From assembly GCA_035534995.1 (NCBI GenBank), contig DATLQX010000180.1:1-31237 (forward strand): a DNA stretch of 31,237 bases, written 5' to 3'. A program made the translations under genes and the position numbers. The notes under the pieces are model-generated. The model made no database searches and had not been told where the DNA came from. It worked only from the letters and a program-made list of their open reading frames with translations. Shown here one piece after another: positions 15,542-23,042 of the stretch. The DNA is from JANWHV01 sp035534995. GTDB taxonomy: Bacteria > Chloroflexota > UBA5177 > JANWHV01. The stretch's first letter is position 1. The number at the start of each line of letters is the position of its first letter.

Positions 15542-15555
15542 AGGGAATATTCCCT
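15542..15555. promoter_or_regulatory. Perfect 14-bp palindrome upstream of the qcr operon
   Basis: AGGGAATATTCCCT is a perfect palindrome overlapping the lon stop codon. It lies about 31 bp upstream of the candidate -10 box, a position suited to a dimeric regulator of the respiratory genes. No regulator family is identified. Confidence 0.35.
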
Positions 15556-17920
15556 ACCCCTGCACTACTTTGAGGCCCCCGTGATCGCCAAGAGCCAGGG
15601 GCAAGACCATATCCATGTGATCGACGAAGACGATCCGCAGTTCACGCTGCACGTCGCGAGGGATCTCCGGTAAGTCCTTCCGATTCTTGGCCGGGGCGAG
15701 AAAGGTCTTCAGGCCGCCGCGATGGGCCGCCAACACCTTCTCCTTCAGGCCGCCAATCGGCAATACGTGCCCACGGAGAGTGATCTCTCCGGTCATCGCC
15801 AGATCGCGCCGGGCCGGTCGCTGGGTAAGGGCGGAGATCAGGGCGGTCGCCATGGTAATGCCGGCCGAGGGACCATCCTTGGGCACGGCGCCGGCGGGGA
15901 TATGGATATGCACATCGAGCGTTTCATGGAACTTCTCATCCAGTCCCAGCTCCTTGGCCCGCGACCGCGCGTAGCTCAGGGCGGCCTGGGCTGACTCGCG
16001 CATGACATCACCAAGTTGGCCGGTCAGCATCACGTTACCTTTTCCGGGGAGGAGCGCCACTTCGATGGCCATCAAATCGCCCCCAGCCATGGTGACCGCC
16101 ACGCCGGTGGCGACCCCCACCTCGTCCTCCAGTTCTCCCATGCCCTGGAAGAAGCGAGGCGGTCCCAGGTACCGTTCCACCGCCTGCTGGCCGACGATGG
16201 TGAGGCCCTTGCCGCCCTCGGCCACCGAGCGCGCCACTTTTCGGCAGATATTGGCGATCTCCCGCTCCAGGTTCCGCACTCCCGCTTCGTGCGTATACTC
16301 GCGCACGATGCGGTGCAGAGCGGACGGGGTGAAGCGGACGCGCTCGCTCAGTCCGTGCTCCTCGCGCTGGCGGGGGACGAGAAACTGCTCGGCGATATGC
16401 AGCTTCTCATCCTCCACATAGCCGGAAAGCTCGATCACCTCAAGGCGGTCGCGCAAGGCGGGAGGAATGGGGTCGAGGATATTGGCGGTGCAAATAAAGA
16501 GCACCTTCGAGAGGTCAAAGGGCACGTCAAGGTAATGGTCGGCGAAGGCGCCGTGCTGCTCGGGGTCGAGCACTTCCAGGAGAGCGGCGGAGGGATCACC
16601 GCGGTAATCGGCTCCCAGCTTATCGATCTCGTCCAGGATGAACACCGGATTGATCGTCCCCGCCTGGCGCATGGTCTGGAGGATCCGCCCCGGCATGGCG
16701 CCAATGTAGGTACGGCGGTGGCCGCGGATCTCCGCCTCGTCATGGACACCGCCAAGGGAGATGCGGACGAACTTCCGCCCCAGGGCCTGGGCAATGGAGC
16801 GGCCCAGACTGGTCTTCCCCACTCCTGGAGGCCCGACGAAGCAGAGGATCGGGCTTCGCATCCTCTCGGTCAGCTTCCGGACGGCCATGAACTCGATGAT
16901 GCGCTCCTTGGCCTTGGGGAGCCCGTAGTGCTGCTCATCGAGGATCTGGGCAGCGCGTTTGAGATCGAGGTTGTCCTCGGTTTGGTTGGTCCAGGGCAGG
17001 GTGAGCAGCCAATCAAGGTAGGTACGGATGATCCCCACCTCGGGCGAGGCGGTGGGCATGGCGGAGAGGCGGCGCAGTTCCACGTCGGCTTTCTCGCGCA
17101 CCAGGTCGGGGAGGGTGAGACTATCGAGCCGCTCGCGCAAGTCCCCCAGATCCTTGGTGAAGCTATCGGTCTCCCCCAACTCCTTTTGGATTGCTTTCAT
17201 TTGCTCGCGGAGGAAGAACTCTCGCTGCGACTTATCGACTTCCTGCTGGACTTGCGAGTGGATGCGGTTTTGCAGATCCAGCAATTCCAGCTCGCGGCTG
17301 AGATGGATGATCACTTTCTGCAGGCGCTCGGCGGGGTCGATGGTCTCCAGGAGATCCTGACGCTGAGGCATGGAGAGATCGAGACTGCTGGCCACCAGAT
17401 CGGCCAGCCGGCCGGGCTCCTCCACGTTCATGGCGGCGATGTAGTGGTCCTCGGGCAGATTCTTGCTGGATTTGACGCATTTCTCGAAGAGGGCCAGGAC
17501 GGCCCGCATCAGCGCCTCGGTCGTGATCGGCTTATCGATGTTCTCCTCGATCGGCTCCACGCGGGCGATCAGGAAAGGAAGGATTTGATCGTAGCCCAGG
17601 ATACAGACCCGGCGTTGGCCCTGGACCAGCACGTTGGTGTGACCATCGGGGAGCTTGAGAATGCGGCCAACCGTGGCCTCGGTCCCGACCGTATAGAGAT
17701 CGTCGGGGCCGATCTCCTCTTGTTCGGGGTTCCGCTGGGCCACTACCAGGATCGGCAGGTTCCGCGCGTTCGCCTCCTCCACGGCGCGGGCCGAGGGTTC
17801 GCGAGTGACATAGAGGCTGATCCCAATCTGGGGATAGATCACGGTATTGATCAGCGGCAATACCGCTAATCGCAGCGCGTGGGGATCCTGAATAGGCGGG
17901 GCCTTACGGGCGCGAGGCAT
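15554..17920 (-). CDS. lon: ATP-dependent Lon protease
   Basis: A 788-aa cytoplasmic AAA+ serine protease for damaged and regulatory proteins. The N-terminal LON substrate-binding domain begins LRLAVLPLINTVIYPQIGIS. The AAA+ module has Walker A GPPGVGKTS and Walker B VFILDEIDK. The protease domain has the Ser-Lys dyad: S685 in PKDGPSAGIT and K728 in GGLKEKVLAAHRGG. Length and order match LonA. ATG 17920 is chosen; a GTG four codons upstream (17932) is an alternative, since GAGAGG lies between the options. Upstream, TACAAT (17986-17981 on the minus strand) is a weak -10 candidate. No CIRCE repeat is seen. Confidence 0.96.
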   Translation of the reverse strand: MPRARKAPPIQDPHALRLAVLPLINTVIYPQIGISLYVTREPSARAVEEANARNLPILVVAQRNPEQEEIGPDDLYTVGTEATVGRILKLPDGHTNVLVQGQRRVCILGYDQILPFLIARVEPIEENIDKPITTEALMRAVLALFEKCVKSSKNLPEDHYIAAMNVEEPGRLADLVASSLDLSMPQRQDLLETIDPAERLQKVIIHLSRELELLDLQNRIHSQVQQEVDKSQREFFLREQMKAIQKELGETDSFTKDLGDLRERLDSLTLPDLVREKADVELRRLSAMPTASPEVGIIRTYLDWLLTLPWTNQTEDNLDLKRAAQILDEQHYGLPKAKERIIEFMAVRKLTERMRSPILCFVGPPGVGKTSLGRSIAQALGRKFVRISLGGVHDEAEIRGHRRTYIGAMPGRILQTMRQAGTINPVFILDEIDKLGADYRGDPSAALLEVLDPEQHGAFADHYLDVPFDLSKVLFICTANILDPIPPALRDRLEVIELSGYVEDEKLHIAEQFLVPRQREEHGLSERVRFTPSALHRIVREYTHEAGVRNLEREIANICRKVARSVAEGGKGLTIVGQQAVERYLGPPRFFQGMGELEDEVGVATGVAVTMAGGDLMAIEVALLPGKGNVMLTGQLGDVMRESAQAALSYARSRAKELGLDEKFHETLDVHIHIPAGAVPKDGPSAGITMATALISALTQRPARRDLAMTGEITLRGHVLPIGGLKEKVLAAHRGGLKTFLAPAKNRKDLPEIPRDVQRELRIVFVDHMDMVLPLALGDHGGLKVVQG

Positions 17921-18019
17921 AGGGGAGAACACCTCTCTCTGGGGTCTGGCAGGGGGCTCGCTGCCGCCGGTTTTCGCTCAATTGTAGCGCCTGTGACTCA
18001 GGCTAGCCAGTACATTCGA

Positions 18020-18049
18020 TTGACAGCTGGGCAAGTCTCTCCCTAAAAT
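18020..18049 (+). promoter_or_regulatory. Strong candidate promoter (leader RNA / HNH gene)
   Basis: TTGACA (18020-18025), an 18-bp spacer and TAAAAT (18044-18049) give a near-consensus sigma-70-type promoter. It is more than 200 bp upstream of the HNH coding sequence, which implies a long leader or a separate small RNA. Confidence 0.6.
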
Positions 18050-18056
18050 AATGATA

Positions 18057-18242
18057 TACCTGTCTGATCACGCGAAAACAGTACTGTGAGGTTGATGATG
18101 CGGGGGCCGGTGGAGCCGCGAATCCTCTGGTGCTGGTGCGTGACTCAATGGCGGGAACCGATACAGGACGTGCATAGTCTCCCTGGACGAGGGGGACGAA
18201 TGCCTTGAAGGTGCCCGGCCGGGATGGTCAGGCGCCTTTTTT
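18057..18242 (+). ncRNA. Candidate small RNA or attenuating leader upstream of the HNH gene
   Basis: From the predicted start near 18057 to a T-run at 18242 the transcript would be about 185 nt and has no credible ORF. It contains the palindrome ACAGTACTGT (18078-18087), a 7-bp hairpin GTCTCCC/GGGGGAC (18177-18197) and then a terminator-like hairpin. I tried to fit known classes (6S, SRP, c-di-GMP, guanidine, cobalamin motifs) and none matched convincingly. It could be an sRNA or a riboregulatory leader. Confidence 0.35.
18208..18242 (+). terminator. Intrinsic terminator / attenuator before the HNH gene
   Basis: AAGGTGCC (18208-18215) pairs with GGCGCCTT (18231-18238; one G-T pair) and is followed by a six-T run (18237-18242). 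It lies between the promoter at 18020 and the HNH start, so transcription must read through it to express the gene. Confidence 0.6.
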
Positions 18243-18273
18243 ATTTGTCCCGACAGGACAAGCAGCGGGGGCG

Positions 18274-18777
18274 GTGAAGGTGGGGCACGTACTGGTTCTG
18301 AATGCCACCTATCAGCGGCTGAATTTTATCTCGCTCCAACGAGCGATTGTCCTTTTGCTCAAGCAAAAGGCCGAACCGATCGAGGTCGATAGCACGGCCA
18401 AGCTGCGTTCGGAACGCGAGTCGTTCGATTCGCCCGTGGTGATCCGGCTGATCAATTACGTACATGTGCCGTACGAGCGGTTCACCGTGCCGCTCTCGCG
18501 CCGCACCTTGATTAACCGAGACAACCACATGTGCCAGTTCTGCGGCGACACCGAGGGGCCGTTGACCATTGATCATGTGATCCCGCGCTCCCGCGGCGGC
18601 GCGACCTCCTGGGACAACTGCGTGGCCGCCTGCTTGCGCTGTAATCATCGGAAGGGGAACAAGACCCCCGAGGAAGCGCATATGAGGCTGCGCACGGTGC
18701 CGCGCCGGCCCAGCGACCCGTTCTCCATCCTCTTCGATCGGGCGCGGCATAACGCCGTGTGGGAGAAGTATGCTTGA
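18274..18777 (+). CDS. HNH endonuclease family protein
   Basis: A protein of about 167 aa. The N-terminal segment VLVLNATYQRLNFISLQRAI is typical of a widespread bacterial HNH subfamily of stand-alone proteins. The HNH/zinc module reads C-Q-F-C ... LTIDHVIPRSRGGATSWDN ... C-L-R-C-N-H-R-K-G-N-K, with two CxxC pairs for zinc and D-H as the catalytic core. By fold it should nick or cut nucleic acid; the physiological role of this subfamily is not established. GTG 18274 behind GCGGGGGC is chosen; GTG 18280 is close. A longer frame from TTG 18205 would translate through the terminator hairpin and is unlikely. It is convergent with dut. Confidence 0.85.
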   Translation: MKVGHVLVLNATYQRLNFISLQRAIVLLLKQKAEPIEVDSTAKLRSERESFDSPVVIRLINYVHVPYERFTVPLSRRTLINRDNHMCQFCGDTEGPLTIDHVIPRSRGGATSWDNCVAACLRCNHRKGNKTPEEAHMRLRTVPRRPSDPFSILFDRARHNAVWEKYA

Positions 18778-18778
18778 A

Positions 18779-18822
18779 CTGAATCGAAAGCCGGGGACTG
18801 GCGTCCCCGGCTTTCGATTCAG
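18779..18822. terminator. Perfect 20-bp hairpin between HNH and dut (bidirectional terminator candidate)
   Basis: The arms 18779-18798 and 18803-18822 are perfectly complementary over 20 bp with a 4-nt loop (TGGC). The stem begins CTGAATCGAAAGCC. It starts two bases after the HNH stop and ends 29 bp before the dut stop. No long T-tract follows, but its position between convergent genes and its stability argue for a two-way terminator. Confidence 0.7.
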
Positions 18823-18851
18823 GGAGTGGAGGAGCGTGGTTCCCAGGAACT

Positions 18852-19295
18852 CTATTCGCCGGTGCTGCCGAAGCCGCCGCGGGTAGGAGCATCCATGACG
18901 GCTACCTCCTCCCATTGAGCCCGGTCCACGCGCACGAAGATCCCCTGTGCTAATCGCTCGCCCCGCTTCACGGTGACTGGCGAGGCCGTGTGGTTGTAGA
19001 CCTGGCAGCGTACCTCGTCGCCATCGCCACGATAATCCTGATCGATTACCCCAACTCCATGCGGCACCGAGAGACCCTTGCGGCGGGGAGTGGAGCTGCG
19101 TGACGTGACCAGCAGCATGTAGCCGGGCGGGGTGGCGATGGCCACTCCGGTCGGAAGGAGCGCGATCTCGCCCGGGGCCAGAACCATGTCCTGGCGACAG
19201 TAGAGGTCGAAGCCGACGGCGCCGGGGGTTGCGTACTCCGGCAGGGGCAGACCGGGATCAAGCCGGCGAATGCGCGCGATCAAGGTCTCGCTCAC
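18852..19295 (-). CDS. dut: Deoxyuridine 5'-triphosphate nucleotidohydrolase (dUTPase)
   Basis: A 147-aa trimeric-type dUTPase, converting dUTP to dUMP and pyrophosphate. This keeps uracil out of DNA and feeds dTMP synthesis. Motif 1 is TPGAVGFDLYC (23-33). Motif 2 is TSRSSTPRRKGL (64-75), a variant with inserted residues relative to the usual PRSGLA. Motif 3 is G80-V-G-V-I-D85-x-D-Y-R-G90. Motif 5 is the C-terminal RGGFGSTG. GTG 19295 is preceded by AGGAAGAGAGG, a good ribosome site; the 90-codon longer frame to 19565 has no family similarity. TAGAAT with TTGTGC further upstream is a weak promoter candidate. Confidence 0.93.
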   Translation of the reverse strand: MSETLIARIRRLDPGLPLPEYATPGAVGFDLYCRQDMVLAPGEIALLPTGVAIATPPGYMLLVTSRSSTPRRKGLSVPHGVGVIDQDYRGDGDEVRCQVYNHTASPVTVKRGERLAQGIFVRVDRAQWEEVAVMDAPTRGGFGSTGE

Positions 19296-19448
19296 CCTCT
19301 CTTCCTTCCCTTGTATCCAGACCAGGTAGTGGTCCCGCTCCCCTATTCTATCTGACGCAGTACACGCACAATGAGGTTGGGGTATTTGTCCATAGGTCGC
19401 TCCGGACGGGAGCGCCAATGACCCAACCATCTCGGCGTGCCGGCCCTT

Positions 19449-19477
19449 TTGACCTCCCTGGCGCCTTGTGCTATCGT
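19449..19477 (+). promoter_or_regulatory. Candidate promoter for the frc transporter operon
   Basis: TTGACC (19449-19454) and TATCGT (19472-19477) are separated by exactly 17 bp. The predicted start near 19484 is immediately followed by an inverted repeat. Confidence 0.45.
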
Positions 19478-19490
19478 GAAGGCCGGCAGC

Positions 19491-19515
19491 CGTTACTTCA
19501 CTGTACGTGGTAACG
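19491..19515 (+). promoter_or_regulatory. Candidate operator for the frc operon
   Basis: CGTTAC (19491-19496) and GTAACG (19510-19515) form a dyad just downstream of the predicted start, where a repressor would block transcription. Sugar operons of this type are often under LacI- or ROK-family control, but no regulator gene is in the window. Confidence 0.35.
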
Positions 19516-19683
19516 AGCATAGACGAGAGGAGGCGTGGAAGGAAGGAATGCGCAGGGTCCAGCACCGCGTGGAATCGTGAACGCCAGAGGGCGACACCGG
19601 TATGGGGTCAGGCATTATGCCCCCGTCCAGGCGTTACTCGTTCGCCCTCGTCGCGCAGTGACCAGAAAAAGGGGGTTGTAGCC

Positions 19684-20691
19684 ATGCCACACCGCTTACT
19701 CTCCGGGCGCATCTTGCCGCGCGCCGCGCTTGCTCTCCTCGCCATTCTTCCCCTGGCCGGCACCGCGAGGGCCAATACGGCCCGGACCACCGCTCATGCG
19801 CCAATTATCATTGGCTATCTGGTGAAGACGCTGGTCAATCCCTACTTCGTGGCCATGCAACCGGTAGCCCAGGCTGAAGCGTCCAAGCTGGGAGTGAAGT
19901 TGGTCTATGAGGCCGGAAAGTATGATGGCGATACGGCCACCCAGATTTCGCAGATCGATGATCTGATTACCCAGGGGGCCAAGGCAATCGTCTTGATTCC
20001 CAGTATTTCCGCCGGCATCGTGCCCGCCGTGAAGCGGGCCACCGCCAAGGGGATCACGGTGATCGCCCTCGACACGGCCACCGATCCCGCCACGGCGGTC
20101 ACCGCCTTCTATGCGACCGACAACTATGAGGCCGGTGTGTTGAACGGGCTCTGGGCACGGAAGGCGTTCCAGGGGATCACTCCGAAGATCGCCCTCCTCG
20201 AGGGAACCCCGGGCAGTGAAGTGAACTCCGACCGCATGGGCGGTTTCCTGGCCGGCTTCGGCCTCAACGCCAAGCAATTTGTCGTAGCCGATCAGGTTAC
20301 CAATGGCGCCCAGGGCCCAGGCCAGACGGCAATGGAAAATATTCTCACCGCCCACCCAGACGTCAACCTGGTCTGGACCATCAATGAGCCGGCGGCGCTT
20401 GGGGCCGCCACCGCGATCAAGGCCAAGGGTCTGACCGGGAAGATCAAGATTGTCTCGATGGACGGCGGTTGCCGAGGCATCCGAGCCGTGCGCGATGGCA
20501 TCATCAGCACCGACGTGATGCAGTTCCCCGCCCAAATGGCCAAGCTCGGGGTGGATTACGCCGTGCAAGCGGCCCAGGGCAAGAAGATTCCCGCCCTGAT
20601 CGACACCGGAGAGATCCTGATTACCAAGAGCGTGCAGCCTTATGTACCTTCCAGCACCGTCTCCTATGGCTTGACCCATTGCTGGGGCTAA
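19684..20691 (+). CDS. frcB: Sugar ABC transporter substrate-binding protein (fructose/ribose type)
   Basis: A 335-aa exported periplasmic-type binding protein. The N-terminus (MPHRLLSGRILPRAALALLA then AxA) is a signal peptide. The mature start PIIIGYLVKTLVNPYFVAMQ is the typical opening of the RbsB/FrcB (peripla_BP_4) family. Both lobes and the hinge are present (VIALDTATDP; KIVSMDGGCRGIRAVRDG). ATG 19684 has AAGGGGG 8 nt upstream; a 59-codon extension to 19507 is not credible. The order binding protein-permease-ATPase (B-C-A) is that of rhizobial frcBCA, which supports fructose/mannose/ribose uptake. The ligand is inferred from the family and from FrcA-like features of the ATPase. Confidence 0.88.
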   Translation: MPHRLLSGRILPRAALALLAILPLAGTARANTARTTAHAPIIIGYLVKTLVNPYFVAMQPVAQAEASKLGVKLVYEAGKYDGDTATQISQIDDLITQGAKAIVLIPSISAGIVPAVKRATAKGITVIALDTATDPATAVTAFYATDNYEAGVLNGLWARKAFQGITPKIALLEGTPGSEVNSDRMGGFLAGFGLNAKQFVVADQVTNGAQGPGQTAMENILTAHPDVNLVWTINEPAALGAATAIKAKGLTGKIKIVSMDGGCRGIRAVRDGIISTDVMQFPAQMAKLGVDYAVQAAQGKKIPALIDTGEILITKSVQPYVPSSTVSYGLTHCWG

Positions 20692-20787
20692 TCCCGCGAT
20701 GGGCCTATCCTTGACCACGGTCGGGAGAAGCAATCTAAGCTGCCGGGGCATAGGGACGGACTAACCAATGGATGCGTCCGGCGCCGG

Positions 20788-20820
20788 GAATGGGCAGGCG
20801 ACAGGGTGGCCTGCCCATTC
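20788..20820 (+). repeat. Intercistronic hairpin between frcB and frcC
   Basis: GAATGGGCAGGC (20788-20799) and GCCTGCCCATTC (20809-20820) form a perfect 12-bp stem with a 9-nt loop in the 261-bp gap. No T-run follows, so partial readthrough is expected. Such structures commonly protect the 3' end of the binding-protein message so that it is made in excess over the permease. Confidence 0.6.
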
Positions 20821-20952
20821 TGGGCGTCCACGCTCGGTGAGGTAGCCCAGGAGGTTCGCGGCCTCTTCGTTGGATCGGTGCGCGGCCGGGACTGACGTCC
20901 ATCAGCATCCCTGAAGGGAAGGAACGATGCGAGAGCCCTGGGAGCGGTGTCC

Positions 20953-21987
20953 ATGAGCATACGGCAATCATCCGGCACGGATCGGTTCTCCTCGCTTCGC
21001 CGCCGTCTGGAGCCGGCACTGCGCGTCTACGGTGACGTGCCGCTCCTTGGTCCCCTGACCGGGCTGGTCATCTTGATCATCTTCTTCACCATTCGATCGC
21101 CGGTCTTTTTCACCTACGGGAACTTCACCAATGTCCTCCTCCAGGTCATGGAGGTTGGCACGCTGGCCGTAGGCCAGACGATCATTATCATCGCCGCCGG
21201 TATTGACCTCAGTAATGGGGCGATCATGGTGTTTTCCTCCGTGGTGATGGCCCAGCTTGCCACCGGCAACGCCGGTCAGGGAGGGGCGCTCGGCATCCCG
21301 GTGCCGCTGGCGATCGCCGCCGGCGTGGGGGTCGCGATGGGCTTGGGGTTGGTGAACGGCATCCTGGTCGCCTTTATCCGCCTCCCTCCCTTCATCGTTA
21401 CCCTGGGCATGCTGAATATCGCCTTCTCCAGCACCATCCTCTACACCCATAGCAGTACGGTCACCAATCTGCCCAATCAACTGCTTTTTCTCGGGGATAC
21501 GTTCAACCTGGGCGGTCGCGTCGTGCCGGTTGGCCCGCTGGTCATGCTGGGGGTCGTGGCGATCATGTGGTACGCCCTCACCCAGACCGCCTGGGGGAAG
21601 CATGTCTACGCGATAGGGAACAATATAGAGGCGGCACGGCTGACCGGGATCGATACGACCAGGCTGTTGATCTCTATTTACATCATCGCCGGATTGATCT
21701 ATGCGATTGCCGCGCTCCTGGTCATCGGGCGGACCACGGTGGGCGATCCGCTGGCCGGCCAGACCGATAACCTGGATAGCATCACGGCGGTGGTCATCGG
21801 CGGCACCAGCCTGTTTGGCGGACGCGGCAGCATTATCGGCACCCTGATTGGCGCCCTGATCGTCGGGATCATTCGGAACGGGCTCACCTTGATCGGAGTC
21901 GACGCCGAATGGCAGACCTTCGCGACCGGCGCGCTGGTGATCGTGGCGGTGGCCGTGGATCAGGCGACCCGGCGCCGGCGCCGGTAG
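20953..21987 (+). CDS. frcC: Sugar ABC transporter permease (RbsC/FrcC family)
   Basis: A 344-aa integral membrane protein with about eight to ten hydrophobic helices. Family segments include GQTIIIIAAGIDLSNGAIM (the conserved G-I-D-L-S motif of the BPD_transp_2 family), PPFIVTLGMLNI, and the coupling region GNNIEAARLTGIDTTR. GGTSLFGGRGSIIGTLIGAL lies near the end. ATG 20953 is chosen with GGGAG 8-9 nt upstream; GTG 20947 is two codons longer. It would form a homodimeric channel for the sugar delivered by FrcB. Confidence 0.92.
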   Translation: MSIRQSSGTDRFSSLRRRLEPALRVYGDVPLLGPLTGLVILIIFFTIRSPVFFTYGNFTNVLLQVMEVGTLAVGQTIIIIAAGIDLSNGAIMVFSSVVMAQLATGNAGQGGALGIPVPLAIAAGVGVAMGLGLVNGILVAFIRLPPFIVTLGMLNIAFSSTILYTHSSTVTNLPNQLLFLGDTFNLGGRVVPVGPLVMLGVVAIMWYALTQTAWGKHVYAIGNNIEAARLTGIDTTRLLISIYIIAGLIYAIAALLVIGRTTVGDPLAGQTDNLDSITAVVIGGTSLFGGRGSIIGTLIGALIVGIIRNGLTLIGVDAEWQTFATGALVIVAVAVDQATRRRRR

Positions 21988-22083
21988 GGCGACCGGTGGG
22001 GCCGCGCGCCTGGCTTCCAGCGCCGGAGCGGTCGGGGAACGGAGCACCGGGAGGACGCTCGACACACGAGAGGGGGACGAGGC

Positions 22084-22911
22084 ATGGTCCAGAATGGCGA
22101 GATCGAGCCAGTGCTGCGGGCCCGGAATATCTCGAAGCGGTTCGGCAGCGTGATCGCCCTGGAAGGAGTTGACTTTGAACTCTATCCCAATGAGATTATG
22201 GCTCTGGTGGGCGATAACGGGGCGGGGAAGTCAACCCTGATCAAGATTCTCTCCGGCGCGTATCGACCGGATGAGGGAGAGATCCTGATGGATGGACGGC
22301 ATGTGGAGTTCCATAGCCCCATGGATGCCCGCCGGCAGGGTATCGAGACCGTGTATCAGGATCTCGCCCTCGCCCCAGCCCTGGATATCGCCAGCAACCT
22401 CTTCCTGGGACGCGAGGAACGGCGGCCCGGCCCGCTCGGTTCGATCTTTCGCAACCTCGACAAGAAGGGCATGCGCCGCCAGGCCGCCGCCCATATGTCC
22501 TCGCTAAAGATTGGCCTCCGATCGATGCGCCAGTCCGTGGAAACTCTGTCGGGTGGCCAGCGACAAGGGGTCGCGGTGGCCCGTGCGGTGTCCTGGGGGA
22601 AGCGGGTGGTGATTATGGACGAGCCGACCGCGGCGCTGGGGGTCAAGGAGTCCGGCATGGTGCTGGAGTTGATCCGGGCGGTCAAGGCCCGTGGAGTGCC
22701 GGTGATCCTGATCAGTCACAATCTTCCCCATGTGTTCGAGATCGCCGACCGCATTCAGGTGATGCGCCTAGGCCGGCGGGCCGGAATCGCCAGACCGCGC
22801 GAGCAGACGATGGACGACGTGGTGGCCTTGATGACCGGAGCCACGCGGGCCGAGCTGGCCACGGCCGTGGCTACGGCGCCCACGGCTCATGCCGAGCCGC
22901 TGAGCCAATAG
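22084..22911 (+). CDS. frcA: Sugar ABC transporter ATP-binding protein (FrcA-like, single domain)
   Basis: A 275-aa ABC ATPase: Walker A GDNGAGKST, Q-loop VYQDLALAP, signature LSGGQRQ, Walker B VVIMDEPTAALGVKES, H-loop LISHN. Only one nucleotide-binding domain is present. That differs from RbsA/XylG (two fused) and matches FrcA, including the wording SGGQRQGVAVARA and EPTAALGVKES. The ATG at 22084 follows GGGGGACGAGGC. It lies 96 bp after the permease stop, in the same direction. It powers import by dimerising under FrcC. Confidence 0.92.
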   Translation: MVQNGEIEPVLRARNISKRFGSVIALEGVDFELYPNEIMALVGDNGAGKSTLIKILSGAYRPDEGEILMDGRHVEFHSPMDARRQGIETVYQDLALAPALDIASNLFLGREERRPGPLGSIFRNLDKKGMRRQAAAHMSSLKIGLRSMRQSVETLSGGQRQGVAVARAVSWGKRVVIMDEPTAALGVKESGMVLELIRAVKARGVPVILISHNLPHVFEIADRIQVMRLGRRAGIARPREQTMDDVVALMTGATRAELATAVATAPTAHAEPLSQ

Positions 22912-23042
22912 ACGCGCTGGGTCGATTCGCCGGTAGCGTGTACCTCTCCGCGACACGACGGACAGCACTCATGGTACGTTGCTCGTAAGGACAATGTTGC
23001 CACGGCGCGGAGTCCAGTTCCAAATTGGGGAGGTAACCGCCG

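Larger units (their letters stand above)
19296..19683. other. Divergent intergenic region between dut and frcB
   Basis: These 388 bp hold no gene I can support. They contain the promoter/operator pair at 19449-19515 for the sugar transporter and, on the minus strand, the dut upstream region. Long frames crossing it lack ribosome sites and family signals. Confidence 0.5.

Noticed and set aside
16016..17869. 617-aa plus-strand frame
   Set aside because: It mirrors the lon gene on the other strand; its His/Gly/Asp-rich translation is typical antisense shadow coding.
18078..18087. LexA box at ACAGTACTGT
   Set aside because: The half-sites are in the wrong orientation and spacing for the E. coli CTGT-N8-ACAG box and do not match the Gram-positive type; it is just a short palindrome.
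18057..18242. Known riboswitch or 6S/SRP RNA in the HNH leader
   Set aside because: I compared it by eye with c-di-GMP, cobalamin, guanidine, SRP and 6S signatures and found no convincing core motif, so it stays an unnamed candidate.
18241..18915. 224-aa minus-strand frame across the HNH/dut junction
   Set aside because: It runs antisense through the HNH motifs and through the 20-bp hairpin; no homology signal.
19696..20751. 351-aa minus-strand frame
   Set aside because: It lies opposite frcB, which has a signal peptide and family motifs; the frame is a codon-bias artefact.
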